A stretch of 64,000 bases of DNA, taken from positions 1-64,000 of the forward strand of contig NZ_QSUU01000014.1 of assembly GCF_003439125.1 (NCBI RefSeq), written 5' to 3'. Of the stretch, positions 37,691 through 47,225 are shown in pieces; within the stretch, counting starts at the first letter, position 1; every line of letters starts with the position of its first letter. Below the pieces are notes generated by a model. That model was not told the DNA's origin. It saw nothing but the letters and a program-made list of their open reading frames with translations, and did no database searches. The translations under genes and the position numbers were made by a program. This DNA is from Collinsella sp. OM04-5. Its GTDB lineage: Bacteria > Actinomycetota > Coriobacteriia > Coriobacteriales > Coriobacteriaceae.

Positions 37691-39472
37691 ATGCTGCTTA
37701 CGCAAACGACAACGCCCGAGGACGTCAAGGCTCTCGATCGCGCCGAGCTTCCGCTGCTCTGCGGCGAGATCCGCCACGCCATCCTCGAAAGCTCCGCCGC
37801 CGTCGGCGGGCACGTTGCCCCCAACCTGGGCGTCGTTGAGCTTACGGTTGCGCTCCATCGCGTGTTTAACTCCCCCATCGACAAGATTGTCTTTGATGTT
37901 TCGCACCAGACCTACGCCCACAAGGCGCTGACTGGGCGCGCGTACACTTATATCGACCCGGCACGCTACGGCGAGGCCTCTGGTTTTGCCAATCCTGACG
38001 AGTCCGAGCACGACCTGTTCGCCATGGGCCACACCTCCACGTCGGTGAGCCTGGGCTGCGGCTTGGCGCACGCTCGTGACCTGGCGGGCGATGCGTACAA
38101 CGTCATCACCATCATTGGCGACGGTTCGCTTTCGGGCGGTCTGGCGTTTGAGGGCTTTAACAATGCCGCCGAGCTCGACAGCAACCTGATCATCATCGTC
38201 AACGATAACGACCAGTCCATCGCCGAAAACCACGGTGGCCTGTATCGCAATCTGGCCGAGCTACGCGCCAGCAACGGCACCTGTGAGCGCAACGTTTTCC
38301 GCGCGATGGGGCTCGACTACTGCTATCTGGACACCGGCAACGATGTGTTGGCCCTGGTCGACACGCTGCAGGAGCTGCGCGATATCGATCATCCCATCGT
38401 GCTGCACGTCTCCACCGCAAAGGGCAAGGGCTTTGAGCCAGCCCAGAGCGACCCCGAGCGCTGGCATCATGTGGGTCCGTTTGACATGGCGACTGGGCGC
38501 AAGCTCTGCCCGGGCCATCCGAGCGAGCCTGCGCCGCGCACCTATGCCGACATTACGGGCGAGGCGCTCAGCGCCGCCATCGAGCACGATCCGCAGGTCG
38601 TGGGCATCACGGCCGCCACGCCCTACATCATGGGCTTTACACCCGAGCTTCGCGCCGCCGCCGGCAAACAGTTCGTCGATGTGGGCATTGCCGAGGAGCA
38701 CGCCGTGACCTTTGCCACCGCGCTTGCGCGCTCGGGTGCCAAGCCAGTCTTTGGTGTGTACGGCACGTTTTTGCAGCGCGCCTACGACGAGCTGTGGCAC
38801 GACCTGTGCCTCAACGATGTCCCCGCAACCATCCTGGTGTTTGGCGCATCGATCTTTGGCACCACATCCGAGACGCATCTTTCGTTCTTTGATATTTCTA
38901 TGCTGGGCGCTCTCCCCAATATGCGTTACCTGGCGCCTTCCTGCATGGAGGAATACCTATCCATGCTGAGCTGGTCGCTCGACCACCGCGAGCATCCCGT
39001 GGCGATTCGCGTGCCGGGCATTGGCTTGGTAAGCCGCCCCGATCTTGCGCCTGCCGAGGACGCCGATTACGGCGCCGTTCGTTACAACGTGGTGTGCCAG
39101 GGTCGCGACGTGGCCGTGCTCGCGCTTGGCGATTTCTTTGAGCTGGGCGAGCGCGTGGCAAACCGTCTGACTGCCGAGTACGGCATCGAGGCCACGCTCG
39201 TCAACCCGCGCTATGCAACCGAGCTCGACCGCGAGTTCCTCGACAGCCTTGCCGCCAAGCATCGCGTTGTCGTCACCCTCGAAGACGGCATCTTGGACGG
39301 CGGCTGGGGCGAGCGCGTCGCGTGCTACTTGGCCTGCACGCCCGTGCGCACGCGCACCTTTGGCATCGCCAAGGGCTTCCCCGACCGCTACGACCCCAAC
39401 GAGTTGCTCGCTCAGAACGGCATGACGGCCGAGAACATGGCCGCCGAAGCCGTTAGGCTACTTAACGAGTAA
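37691..39472 (+). CDS. dxs: 1-deoxy-D-xylulose-5-phosphate synthase-like transketolase
   Basis: This thiamine-diphosphate enzyme of 593 residues resembles DXS, which joins pyruvate and glyceraldehyde-3-phosphate in the MEP isoprenoid route. It has FAMGHTSTSVS, the ThDP/Mg motif GDGSLSGGLAFEGFNN...NDND, and the pyrimidine-domain EEHAVTFATALA. It is shorter than typical DXS (about 620-640), and the usual DVGHQAYPHK is DVSHQTYAHK, so it may be a divergent paralogue. The symbol is tentative. The ATG has only a distant GGAG; no better start is seen. A strong terminator follows. Confidence 0.85.
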   Translation: MLLTQTTTPEDVKALDRAELPLLCGEIRHAILESSAAVGGHVAPNLGVVELTVALHRVFNSPIDKIVFDVSHQTYAHKALTGRAYTYIDPARYGEASGFANPDESEHDLFAMGHTSTSVSLGCGLAHARDLAGDAYNVITIIGDGSLSGGLAFEGFNNAAELDSNLIIIVNDNDQSIAENHGGLYRNLAELRASNGTCERNVFRAMGLDYCYLDTGNDVLALVDTLQELRDIDHPIVLHVSTAKGKGFEPAQSDPERWHHVGPFDMATGRKLCPGHPSEPAPRTYADITGEALSAAIEHDPQVVGITAATPYIMGFTPELRAAAGKQFVDVGIAEEHAVTFATALARSGAKPVFGVYGTFLQRAYDELWHDLCLNDVPATILVFGASIFGTTSETHLSFFDISMLGALPNMRYLAPSCMEEYLSMLSWSLDHREHPVAIRVPGIGLVSRPDLAPAEDADYGAVRYNVVCQGRDVAVLALGDFFELGERVANRLTAEYGIEATLVNPRYATELDREFLDSLAAKHRVVVTLEDGILDGGWGERVACYLACTPVRTRTFGIAKGFPDRYDPNELLAQNGMTAENMAAEAVRLLNE

Positions 39473-39474
39473 AA

Positions 39475-39512
39475 AACCTCCGCAAGGGAAGCACCCCTGC
39501 GGAGGTTTTTAT
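39475..39512 (+). terminator. terminator of the dxs-like gene
   Basis: AAAACCTCCGCA pairs with TGCGGAGGTTTT around AGGGAAGCACCCC, followed by further T. It begins right after the stop codon. Confidence 0.92.
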
Positions 39513-39528
39513 TTTCGCGGCGCGATTA

Positions 39529-39746
39529 TCTCAATCTGTAACATCTAGGGCCCGAATTCCCGTCTAACTGTTACAGATCTAGACAAACCATCTTTGCCCC
39601 TGACCTTTGTCTCGATCTGTAACAGAAAGGGAGCTTTTGTCCGTCTAACTGTTACAGATCGAGACATTCGAATTCCCCTGAAGAGAAAATCTCAATCTGT
39701 AACAGTTACTCGGCAAAAATGGCTGCAGATGTTACAGATTGAGACA
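39529..39746. repeat. three tandem palindromic units with TCTGTAACA arms
   Basis: Units lie at 39529-39586, 39608-39666 and 39690-39746. Each begins TCTCAATCTGTAACA (or TCTCGATCTGTAACA) and ends with the reverse complement (TGTTACAGATCGAGACA). Arms are 14-17 nt with unrelated 25-28 base centres. Compensatory changes (CAATC with GATTG, CGATC with GATCG) preserve pairing in each unit. There is no open frame of note. Confidence 0.9.
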
Positions 39747-39778
39747 AAGCAGCGAGACAGGCCACCACATCTGCAAGA

Positions 39779-39812
39779 ACCACCACAAAGGTGCCTGTCC
39801 CTTTTTGGTAGG
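39779..39812. repeat. REP-like hairpin with ACCACCACAAAG arm, decayed copy
   Basis: ACCACCACAAAGGTGCCTGT is identical to the left part of the element at 14,121, but the right arm has become TTTTTGGTAGG. It supports a shared origin for these repeats. Confidence 0.7.
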
Positions 39813-39855
39813 AAGAATTACCCATAAGGTAAGTATGTTTCTGAGTTATTTCGTG

Positions 39856-39885
39856 TTGACCCATTTGAGCGCGATAGGGTATAAC
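39856..39885 (+). promoter_or_regulatory. promoter of the amino-acid ABC transporter operon
   Basis: TTGACC at 39856-39861 and TATAAC at 39880-39885, spaced by 18 bases, form a good sigma-70-type promoter 43 bases upstream of the binding-protein start. Confidence 0.75.
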
Positions 39886-39928
39886 TCTACTCAACCGCTA
39901 GGGATTTTATTGAGAAAGGTGTTCTACC

Positions 39929-40921
39929 ATGAGCAAGAACCTCTCCCAGCAGGTCGTTCTCGACCGCCGCGGCTTCGTTGCCGCCACCTTCGCAACCGTC
40001 GCCGGCCTTGGTCTTGCCGGCTGCTCCGACACCAGTGCCGAGGCCGACAAGGGTTCCGCCGGTTCCTCCAAGAGCTCCGAGGATACCGAGGTTTCCGCCA
40101 CGCTCGACGCCAAGGCATTCGACAAGCTCGTCAACGACGGCCCCAAGGCCGATGATGACGCCATCGCCGCCAGCACCTGGGCTACGGCCGTCAAGGCTGC
40201 CGGCGTCTTTACGATCGGTGGCGTCCAGACCTCCACGCTCTTCTCCCTCCTCAACGAGAAGGACGGTCAGACCCGCGGCTTCGACGCCGGTATCGCACAG
40301 CTCCTGTCCAACTACATTCTGGGCGAGAACAAGGTCGAGATCACCCAGGTGACCTCGGACACGCGCGAGTCCGTCCTGCAGAACGGCCAGGTCGACGCTG
40401 TCTTTGCCACCTACACCATCACTGACGAGCGCAAGAAGCTCGTCTCCTTCGCCGGTCCCTACTACTACACCCAGCAGGCCATCCTGGTGCTCGCCGACAA
40501 CGACGACATCAAGAGCGTCGACGACCTGGCCGACAAGAACGTCGCCGTCCAGTCCGGCTCCAACGGCCCCGCCATCCTGGAGGAGTTCGCCCCCAAGGCC
40601 AGCCAACAGGAGTTCAAGACCGACGAGGAGGCCCGCCAGGCACTTCAGCAGGGCCGCGTTGACGCCTACGTCATCGACAACAACATGCAGCAGAGCGCCC
40701 TGGTCCGCGAGCCCGGTAAGTACAAGATTGCCGGCAAGCCCTTCGGCAGCAAGGAGCCCTATGGCATTGGCCTGCCACTCGATTCCGACGGTGTCGCCTT
40801 TGTCAACGACTTCCTTAAGAAGATCGAGGATGACGGCACCTGGACCGAGCTGTGGCAGATCTGCATTGGCGACCGTACGGGCGACACCAATGTTCCCGAG
40901 CTGCCCGAGATCGGCGCCTAG
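39929..40921 (+). CDS. amino-acid ABC transporter substrate-binding lipoprotein (glutamate type)
   Basis: The 330-residue protein is a type 2 periplasmic-binding fold (SBP_bac_3) exported as a lipoprotein. The signal has RRGFVAATFATVAGLGLAGC with the lipobox Cys at 32, and the twin Arg followed by Gly-Phe hints at Tat export. The mature part starts with a Ser/Asp-rich linker, and the fold is seen in SVLQNGQVDAVFATYTITDERKKLVSFAGPY. It resembles actinobacterial GluB. Two permeases and an ATPase follow, so it delivers glutamate or another polar amino acid to them. It has its own promoter. Confidence 0.93.
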   Translation: MSKNLSQQVVLDRRGFVAATFATVAGLGLAGCSDTSAEADKGSAGSSKSSEDTEVSATLDAKAFDKLVNDGPKADDDAIAASTWATAVKAAGVFTIGGVQTSTLFSLLNEKDGQTRGFDAGIAQLLSNYILGENKVEITQVTSDTRESVLQNGQVDAVFATYTITDERKKLVSFAGPYYYTQQAILVLADNDDIKSVDDLADKNVAVQSGSNGPAILEEFAPKASQQEFKTDEEARQALQQGRVDAYVIDNNMQQSALVREPGKYKIAGKPFGSKEPYGIGLPLDSDGVAFVNDFLKKIEDDGTWTELWQICIGDRTGDTNVPELPEIGA

Positions 40922-41009
40922 GCAGCGAGCCTAGTAACGGCCGCTACGAAACCATACGGAAACGCACGATGCGCTTTATTGCGCTAAACTGTTTCCTCAC
41001 TGAGTTGTC

Positions 41010-41035
41010 GGGGCTTCCGTACACACGGGAGCCCC
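41010..41035 (+). promoter_or_regulatory. intercistronic hairpin after the binding-protein gene
   Basis: GGGGCTTCCGT pairs with ACGGGAGCCCC around ACAC, followed by TTTCCTT. A hairpin at this place often makes more binding protein than permease by partial termination or 3'-end protection. Confidence 0.6.
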
Positions 41036-41059
41036 TTTCCTTACCGGCGGGAGGTCCGC

Positions 41060-41719
41060 ATGAGTCTCTCCGAGCTCTGGTCGCTCTATGGCCAGAACTA
41101 TATCGACGCGCTGCTAGCAACCTGGGGCATGACGCTTGAGTCGTTTGCCATCGCCATGGTGCTGGCCGTCGCCGTCACCGTGATGCGCGTGTCGCCGCTC
41201 AAGCCGCTGCGCGTCTTTGGCGACCTGTATGTCCAGGTCTTCCGTAACATCCCCGGCATCGCGCTGCTCATTATCGTCGTCTATGCGCTGCCCCCGCTCA
41301 AGGTCGTCCTGCCCTACCGCACCTGCGTCATCGTCGCCACGGTGTTGCTGGGCTCGGCCTTTGGCTCCGAGAACTTTATGAGCGGCATCAACACCGTCGG
41401 CGTCGGTCAGGTAGAAGCCGCCCGTTCGCTCGGCATGAGCTTCAACCGTATCCTCGCCAAGATCGTGATTCCGCAGGCGCTGCGCTCGAGCGTGCTGCCC
41501 ATGACCAACCTCTTTATCGCCGTCATGCTCACCACCGCGCTCGGCAGTCAGGTACCGCTTAAACCGCAGGAGCTCACCGGCGTGGTGAGCTACATCAACA
41601 CGCGCTCGCTCGGCGGCGTCGCCGCGTTCTTTATCTCGGCGCTTGGCTACCTGGGCACGGCCTTTGTGGTGAGCCACATTGGCAACTACATCGATAAGAA
41701 GGTGAGGATCCTCCGATGA
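41060..41719 (+). CDS. amino-acid ABC transporter permease (HisM/GluC type)
   Basis: The 219-residue protein has about five spans. It shows the permease EAA loop that contacts the ATPase (GQVEAARSLGMSFNRILAKIVIPQALR) and the N-terminal FRNIPGIALLIIVVYALPP typical of polar amino-acid transporters. The start follows GGGAGGTCCGC. Its stop overlaps the next start by four bases (ATGA), so the two permeases are translationally coupled and probably form a heterodimer. Confidence 0.94.
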   Translation: MSLSELWSLYGQNYIDALLATWGMTLESFAIAMVLAVAVTVMRVSPLKPLRVFGDLYVQVFRNIPGIALLIIVVYALPPLKVVLPYRTCVIVATVLLGSAFGSENFMSGINTVGVGQVEAARSLGMSFNRILAKIVIPQALRSSVLPMTNLFIAVMLTTALGSQVPLKPQELTGVVSYINTRSLGGVAAFFISALGYLGTAFVVSHIGNYIDKKVRILR

Positions 41720-42549
41720 GTAAACATTCCTCCCCTGCACTTACCATGCGCGATGCGCTCTACGAGGCTCCCGGCCCCAAGATGCGCGCCAAGATTCGCG
41801 TCGGCACCGCCATCTCACTTGTTGCCGTGGCCGCGCTCATCGCTCTGGTACTGCAGCGCTTTTACGTGACCGGCCAGCTTTCGGTCCATTACTGGTACTT
41901 CTTTACGCACCTCACCACCTGGAAGTTCCTGCTTGCCGGTTTTGAGGGCACCGTTAAAGTCGCACTCACCGCCGGCGTCATTGCGCTGGTACTGGGCTTA
42001 GCCCTTATGCTCGGCCGCACCAGCGACATTAAGCCGCTGCAGCTGGTCTGCCGCGTGCTCACCGATTTCTTCCGTGGCGTGCCGAGCCTTCTGTTCATCT
42101 ACTTCTTCTTTTTGGTGCTGCCCCAGTACAAGATCGCACTGCCGTCGTTTTGGATGCTCACGCTTCCCGTCGCGCTCGCTGCGGCCGGCGTACTGGCCGA
42201 GATCTTCCGTGCCGGCGTCAATGCCGTGCCGCGCGGCCAGGTCGAGGCCGCCCAGGCGCTCGGTCTCTCCAAGGCTAAAATCACCTTTAAAATCGTGCTG
42301 CCGCAGGCCATTCGGTTTATCATTCCGTCGTTGATTTCGCAGCTTGTGGTCGTCGTCAAAGACACCACCGTCGCCTACGTGGTGAGCTACCCCGACCTTA
42401 TGCAAAACGCCCGCGTGCTCATTACCAACTACGACGCCCTCGTGTCGGTCTACCTAGTGATCGCGGTCATCTATATCCTCATCAACGTCGCAATCAACAA
42501 GGCCGCTGTCTACGTTTCGCGCAAGACCGGCGCGACCATCATTCGCTAA
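41716..42549 (+). CDS. amino-acid ABC transporter permease (HisQ/GluD type)
   Basis: The 277-residue protein has an N-terminal cytoplasmic tail of about 30 residues, then six spans. The coupling loop reads GQVEAAQALGLSKAKITFKIVLPQAIR, and FFRGVPSLLFIYFFFLVLP is the typical second segment. It is the second permease of the operon and matches the longer actinobacterial GluD. The EAA loops of the two permeases are clearly related. Confidence 0.94.
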   Translation: MSKHSSPALTMRDALYEAPGPKMRAKIRVGTAISLVAVAALIALVLQRFYVTGQLSVHYWYFFTHLTTWKFLLAGFEGTVKVALTAGVIALVLGLALMLGRTSDIKPLQLVCRVLTDFFRGVPSLLFIYFFFLVLPQYKIALPSFWMLTLPVALAAAGVLAEIFRAGVNAVPRGQVEAAQALGLSKAKITFKIVLPQAIRFIIPSLISQLVVVVKDTTVAYVVSYPDLMQNARVLITNYDALVSVYLVIAVIYILINVAINKAAVYVSRKTGATIIR

Positions 42550-42585
42550 CGATTTACCATTTCGAGTCATAAGGAGCCGAGCACC

Positions 42586-43350
<765 letters not shown>

Positions 43351-43437
43351 CCAGCCACCCCGTGGGACAAATCCATTGAAAGTGTTGTCCTACGTCTCTC
43401 ATGCGCCCTGTCACCTTTAGATTCGAAAGCAACACCT

Positions 43438-44247
43438 ATGATCGGAACTCGCACTTCATCGTCCTACACCCCACATGTCGACGTCGCCCCCACCGACCGC
43501 CCACTCATCCTCGTCGCACCACGCTGGGAAGAGGCAAAGCCGTTTTTAAGCGAGATGCTCTCCCCCAATGAGGAAATCGCAAGCGTCTTTGTCGACGCCA
43601 TCCTTGCCGCCGGCGGCCTGCCGCTGCAGATGTCCATCACCGAGGACATTGAGGTCATCCGTCATTACGTCGATATCGCCGACGGCATCGCCATTCCCGG
43701 CGGCCCCGATGTCAACCCCAAACGTTGGGGCGATGATCGACCCTACGACCCCACCCTCTGCTGCGAGATCCGCGATAGCTTTGAGTTTAAGCTGGTCGGC
43801 GAGGTACTCCGCGCCAAAAAGCCGCTCTTTACCACCTGCCGCGGCACGCAGTTGCTCAATGTCGCCACTGGCGGCACCCTGTGCATGGACGTGCCGAGCC
43901 TGGGCGCTCGCGAGGGCCGCACGCAGTGGCGCCATACCCACGTGCTCAACGACCCCGTGCATCCCGTCGAGGTCGTGCCGGGCTCGCTGTTGGAGCGCGC
44001 GCTTGGCGGGCACAGGCTGATCCAGACCAACTCCGCACACCACTGCTGCGTCGATCATCTGGGTAAGAGCACGCGTTTGGTCGCCAAGGCAACCGACGGC
44101 GTTCCCGAGTGCATCGAGGTCGAAGGCCAGCCATTCTGCTTGGGCGTGCAATGGCACCCTGAGTACACGTGGAAGACGCTCGAAACCGACTTTAACCTGT
44201 GGAAGTCGTTTGTCGAAGCAGCGGCCAAGGTAAAGCAGGCCCGCTAG
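43438..44247 (+). CDS. gamma-glutamyl-gamma-aminobutyrate hydrolase family protein (peptidase C26)
   Basis: This 269-residue protein is a class I glutamine-amidotransferase-like hydrolase related to PuuD. The oxyanion segment is GIAIPGGPDVNPKRWGD, the nucleophile is the Cys in FTTCRGTQLLNVATGG, and the catalytic His-Glu is in CLGVQWHPEYT. Such enzymes cleave gamma-glutamyl amides to free glutamate. It lies 87 bases after the ABC importer, so the pair may share a role in glutamate handling, by inference. The ribosome-binding site is weak (GAAAG). Confidence 0.87.
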   Translation: MIGTRTSSSYTPHVDVAPTDRPLILVAPRWEEAKPFLSEMLSPNEEIASVFVDAILAAGGLPLQMSITEDIEVIRHYVDIADGIAIPGGPDVNPKRWGDDRPYDPTLCCEIRDSFEFKLVGEVLRAKKPLFTTCRGTQLLNVATGGTLCMDVPSLGAREGRTQWRHTHVLNDPVHPVEVVPGSLLERALGGHRLIQTNSAHHCCVDHLGKSTRLVAKATDGVPECIEVEGQPFCLGVQWHPEYTWKTLETDFNLWKSFVEAAAKVKQAR

Positions 44248-44278
44248 CTCGCGAACCACTCAGGTTAAAGCCTCCTAA

Positions 44279-44321
44279 GCCAGGGGGGGGGCGGACACCA
44301 GCTACGGTGCCCGCCCCCTGT
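44279..44321. terminator. terminator with G9 run, convergent genes
   Basis: A CAGGGGG stretch (nine G) pairs with CCCGCCCCCTG across GCGGACACC/GGTGCCCGC and is followed by TATTTG. It serves the C26 gene and may also stop the convergent ABC genes. Confidence 0.75.
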
Positions 44322-44358
44322 ATTTGATATGCTCGGTATGATTATCCCTCGCAAACAA

Positions 44359-45177
44359 TCAGAGAAATCTCGACCGCAATCGGTCGACAGTAAAGCAAAT
44401 GGCAACAACGCTTGCTACGTTTATGAGACAGTCAATTAAAATCGAAATGCATTGACCATTCCCCAACGGGGTCACGCCGCAAATCCACATGAGCATCGAG
44501 GCTGGAAGCGGAAGCATGGAATTGGCCCCGATCTGTATGTAGATCGCTACGACGTTGACAAGCAACAGCATGCCAATCGGACCGAAGCCGGACCCAAAAT
44601 AGGAAACAACGATTACGCAAGAAACCACGTATGCAAGGCAGGCAGCGGCAGCAAGAACAAGTCGATAGCAAAATACATGCAAGTTGAAATACTGCTGAGC
44701 ATCCAAAACGATCGCGCAGTTAAGACAGTACAAAACGACACTCGTCAGGATAAACGCGCCCAAAAGGGCAAAAGAAGACAGCACCACTCGCGCAACGATA
44801 GCGCACACACGCTTCCCTCCCCGAGCCTCCGACAGCCCCCACGGTTCCTCAATAAAGTCCGAACTGACAAAGCGCGGCACAATGCAAGCCGCGATGAACG
44901 GAAAGAACAATGCATGAGCCAACGGAGCCACGTTGAACAGCAGGCCGCGAAAAACCTCTGCATTACCAAATAGAAGGGCATCCTCTGCCGATAGCCGAAG
45001 CGTCGGGTCTGGGAAAAAGCCCAAGAAGCTGTTCTCACGGAGGCTACAGAACCACATCGGGAAAGAATTAAGCTGCAATACCACCATGCACGCATAAATT
45101 ACCAGGATTAAGGCGTACGCCCATTTGCTCACATGCTTCAATTCTGACTGGAGAAGTCTTTTAATCTGACGAGCCAT
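44359..45177 (-). CDS. ABC-2 type exporter permease, second
   Basis: The protein of about 272 residues has six predicted spans and a large extracytoplasmic loop near residues 40-75. No close family is evident, but it sits after an ATPase and another permease in an overlapping row, as in lantibiotic-immunity or bacitracin-type exporters. The start at 45177 has GGGGGTG eight bases upstream; a GTG at 45186 is an alternative. It overlaps the upstream gene by 17 bases. The G+C content is lower than that of the surrounding genes, a hint of transfer. Confidence 0.75.
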   Translation of the reverse strand: MARQIKRLLQSELKHVSKWAYALILVIYACMVVLQLNSFPMWFCSLRENSFLGFFPDPTLRLSAEDALLFGNAEVFRGLLFNVAPLAHALFFPFIAACIVPRFVSSDFIEEPWGLSEARGGKRVCAIVARVVLSSFALLGAFILTSVVLYCLNCAIVLDAQQYFNLHVFCYRLVLAAAACLAYVVSCVIVVSYFGSGFGPIGMLLLVNVVAIYIQIGANSMLPLPASMLMWICGVTPLGNGQCISILIDCLINVASVVAICFTVDRLRSRFL

Positions 45178-45985
45178 TGAGCACACCCCCAGCGCGAAAG
45201 CTCAAGAGAGCGTAAATCAATACCGATAGACAGCTGGCTGCCACGCCATATCCCAGAAGCGTCAGCTGCCCCATATCGCTATACCCAAGGGCACATCCGA
45301 CTCCAAGGTACGGCCCCGGAAGGAAGAAGATCCATCGCAAGGATGGTATAGGTGCCTGAAGGAAGGCTCCGTAGAGCGTCAAGCTCATGACAAATCCGAC
45401 TATCACCACGGCCCCACTCAATACAGCGCTGCCCGTTATCCGATAGATGGTCACCGTCTCCAGCGCAACCGATATCACCAATACGGCGTTGACTATCATT
45501 GCAGGCAAAAATACAGTTAGTATGTTGTGCGAGTAGTTATGCCCTCCACGTATTATGGCTATTGCAAAAAGAAGAAGGCAAAGCGCGCTATACGCTGCGC
45601 CAATTATTAAAGCAGACGAAAATGCATGGGCTAGAGCCCCATAAAAGCGGTTGAGACCTCTTGCCGAAGAAATTCGGTGCCCCTCTTTATAGCCATGCTC
45701 CTGTAAAAGCACCAAACAAACGATGAGTGGAACGAACAGGGATGTACCGGCAAAAGCGCTGCGCGCAAGGGACTCATCAGGCGCAGAAGGATCGATTGCA
45801 TTCCAGAGGAAACCAATATCCTCCCCACAAACGCCATAGCCAAAGGCGAGCAACGTTGTTCCGTTTTTTAGAAAGATGCCGAAGAGAAGGCCGAACGCCA
45901 GCATAAGCGCAAGACCAAACTTCGCCGGAAATATCCTGTGCAAACGCATCATATCTGCCTTTATGGGATGGATCGCCCGCTTCAT
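45161..45985 (-). CDS. ABC-2 type exporter permease, first
   Basis: The 274-residue protein has about six membrane spans with a pattern like the ABC-2 permeases of peptide exporters. A conserved stretch SARGLNRFYGALAHAFSSALIIGAAY follows the second span. Its start overlaps the ATPase stop by four bases (ATGA), so the two are translationally coupled. The exported compound is unknown. Confidence 0.78.
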   Translation of the reverse strand: MKRAIHPIKADMMRLHRIFPAKFGLALMLAFGLLFGIFLKNGTTLLAFGYGVCGEDIGFLWNAIDPSAPDESLARSAFAGTSLFVPLIVCLVLLQEHGYKEGHRISSARGLNRFYGALAHAFSSALIIGAAYSALCLLLFAIAIIRGGHNYSHNILTVFLPAMIVNAVLVISVALETVTIYRITGSAVLSGAVVIVGFVMSLTLYGAFLQAPIPSLRWIFFLPGPYLGVGCALGYSDMGQLTLLGYGVAASCLSVLIYALLSFRAGGVLNGSSD

Positions 45986-46707
45986 AGCGAGACCGCCTTC
46001 ATCAAGCGCCTGTAATACTCTTTTAGGGATGGCGCCTCATCCCTTATGACGTCCATCGATTCCTTTTTTAGCAGTTCACCGTCATGAAGAAACAGGCAGC
46101 TTGTTGCAACCGATGCCAGCTCATCCAAGTCGTGGCTAGAGATAAGCATGGTTTTGCCCTGCTCCCGATTCAATCGACCGATAAGGGCCCATATACTCTC
46201 GATGCCCAACGGATCCAATCCATTTGCCGGCTCATCGAAAATTAGTACGTCGGTGTCGCCCAATAAAGCCGTAGCTATATCCAGTCGCCGTTTCATTCCC
46301 AGAGAAAAACTGCTCACGCTCTTTTTCTCATCGACGTCCAGCCCGACTAGGCCCAAGACGCGAGGAACCTCACGTTTCTCATCGAGTCCCCATTCCGCAC
46401 ATCGGATCCGAAGATTCTCAGCCGCACTGAGGGATTGGTATGCTCCGCAGGAATCTGGCACATAGCCGACACGCGTCCGCATCAAGCTCAGCTCTTTTTT
46501 CGACTTGCCTCCAAAGAGCTCCACGCTCCCCGACGATGGCTCACAGAGGCCCAGCACTATTTTAATAAGCGTGCTTTTGCCCGCCCCGTTTGCACCAACA
46601 AGGGCGCAAAGCTCAGACTGATCCACCTCGAAGGAAACGTCATGCAAAACGCGGCGCCTCCCATAGCGCTTTGACACCCTTGATAGCCTTATCGTCGATG
46701 CGTTCAT
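45982..46707 (-). CDS. ABC exporter ATP-binding protein
   Basis: This is a 241-residue ATPase of the bacitracin/lantibiotic-type ABC exporters. It carries Walker A GANGAGKSTLIKIVLG, the signature SSFSLGMKRRLDIATALLG, Walker B VLIFDEPANGLDPLG and the switch SSHDLDELA. The start at 46707 is preferred for GGGAGG at good spacing; an in-frame ATG at 46743 also has a site (AAGGAA). It drives the two permeases coded downstream. A terminator separates it from the XRE gene. Confidence 0.9.
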   Translation of the reverse strand: MNASTIRLSRVSKRYGRRRVLHDVSFEVDQSELCALVGANGAGKSTLIKIVLGLCEPSSGSVELFGGKSKKELSLMRTRVGYVPDSCGAYQSLSAAENLRIRCAEWGLDEKREVPRVLGLVGLDVDEKKSVSSFSLGMKRRLDIATALLGDTDVLIFDEPANGLDPLGIESIWALIGRLNREQGKTMLISSHDLDELASVATSCLFLHDGELLKKESMDVIRDEAPSLKEYYRRLMKAVSL

Positions 46708-46820
46708 TGGCCTCCCGTTCCGCTTGATAGCAAAACCGCTCATATCGTTCCTTCTTTACTTTATCGTTTTCCATAGTTGTTATTGTTTTTCGATAACTCA
46801 TATTTGCCAAGATAATCTAA

Positions 46821-46850
46821 AAGAAAGAACCCGTGTTAGACACGGGTCCC
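46821..46850 (-). terminator. terminator of the XRE/DUF2975 operon
   Basis: GACCCGTGTC pairs with ACACGGGTTC on the minus strand and is followed by TTTCTTTT, 40 bases past the XRE stop codon. Confidence 0.85.
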
Positions 46851-46887
46851 TTCACGCTGATATTTCGTTTTAGTTGTTCGCCTTAAG

Positions 46888-47217
46888 CTACTCGTCGCTC
46901 AAATCGACAGCAAAGACTGATGTCGGAAGCGACGCCTCATTGCCTCCGCCGTCCCGCATCTGCCTCACAACGTTTTTTGCACGCTCAACAATAAGCTCCT
47001 CAAGCTCTTTCTCACTCACGCGCTGAATAATATCTCCCGGTTGACAATCAAGCTCATCACAGATATCGAGGAGCGTCTTTAGGCGAATAGCTTTTATCTT
47101 TCCGTTTCTAAGCTTTGAAATATTAGCCGGAGTATGCCCCGTCGCCCGAATCAGATCAGCACTGGTCTTTCCGGTCTTAAGCAGCTGCGTCTCAAGCTCG
47201 ATGATGAGATAGCTCAT
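46888..47217 (-). CDS. XRE-type helix-turn-helix regulator
   Basis: The 109-residue protein has a compact Cro/CI-like helix-turn-helix (GKTSADLIRATGHTPANISKLRNGK at about 16-40, then LLDICDELDCQPGDII), the form usually paired with DUF2975 membrane proteins. The C-terminal 40 residues are acidic and likely disordered. The start follows GTAGGAGG. It is eight bases past the DUF2975 gene, so they form an operon. Its target is not known; the promoter of the pair is an obvious candidate. Confidence 0.9.
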   Translation of the reverse strand: MSYLIIELETQLLKTGKTSADLIRATGHTPANISKLRNGKIKAIRLKTLLDICDELDCQPGDIIQRVSEKELEELIVERAKNVVRQMRDGGGNEASLPTSVFAVDLSDE

Positions 47218-47225
47218 GTTTCCTC

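Noticed and set aside
39529-39746. CRISPR array
   Set aside because: The repeats are palindromic units of 57-60 bp with arms at both ends, only three in number, and no cas gene is near.
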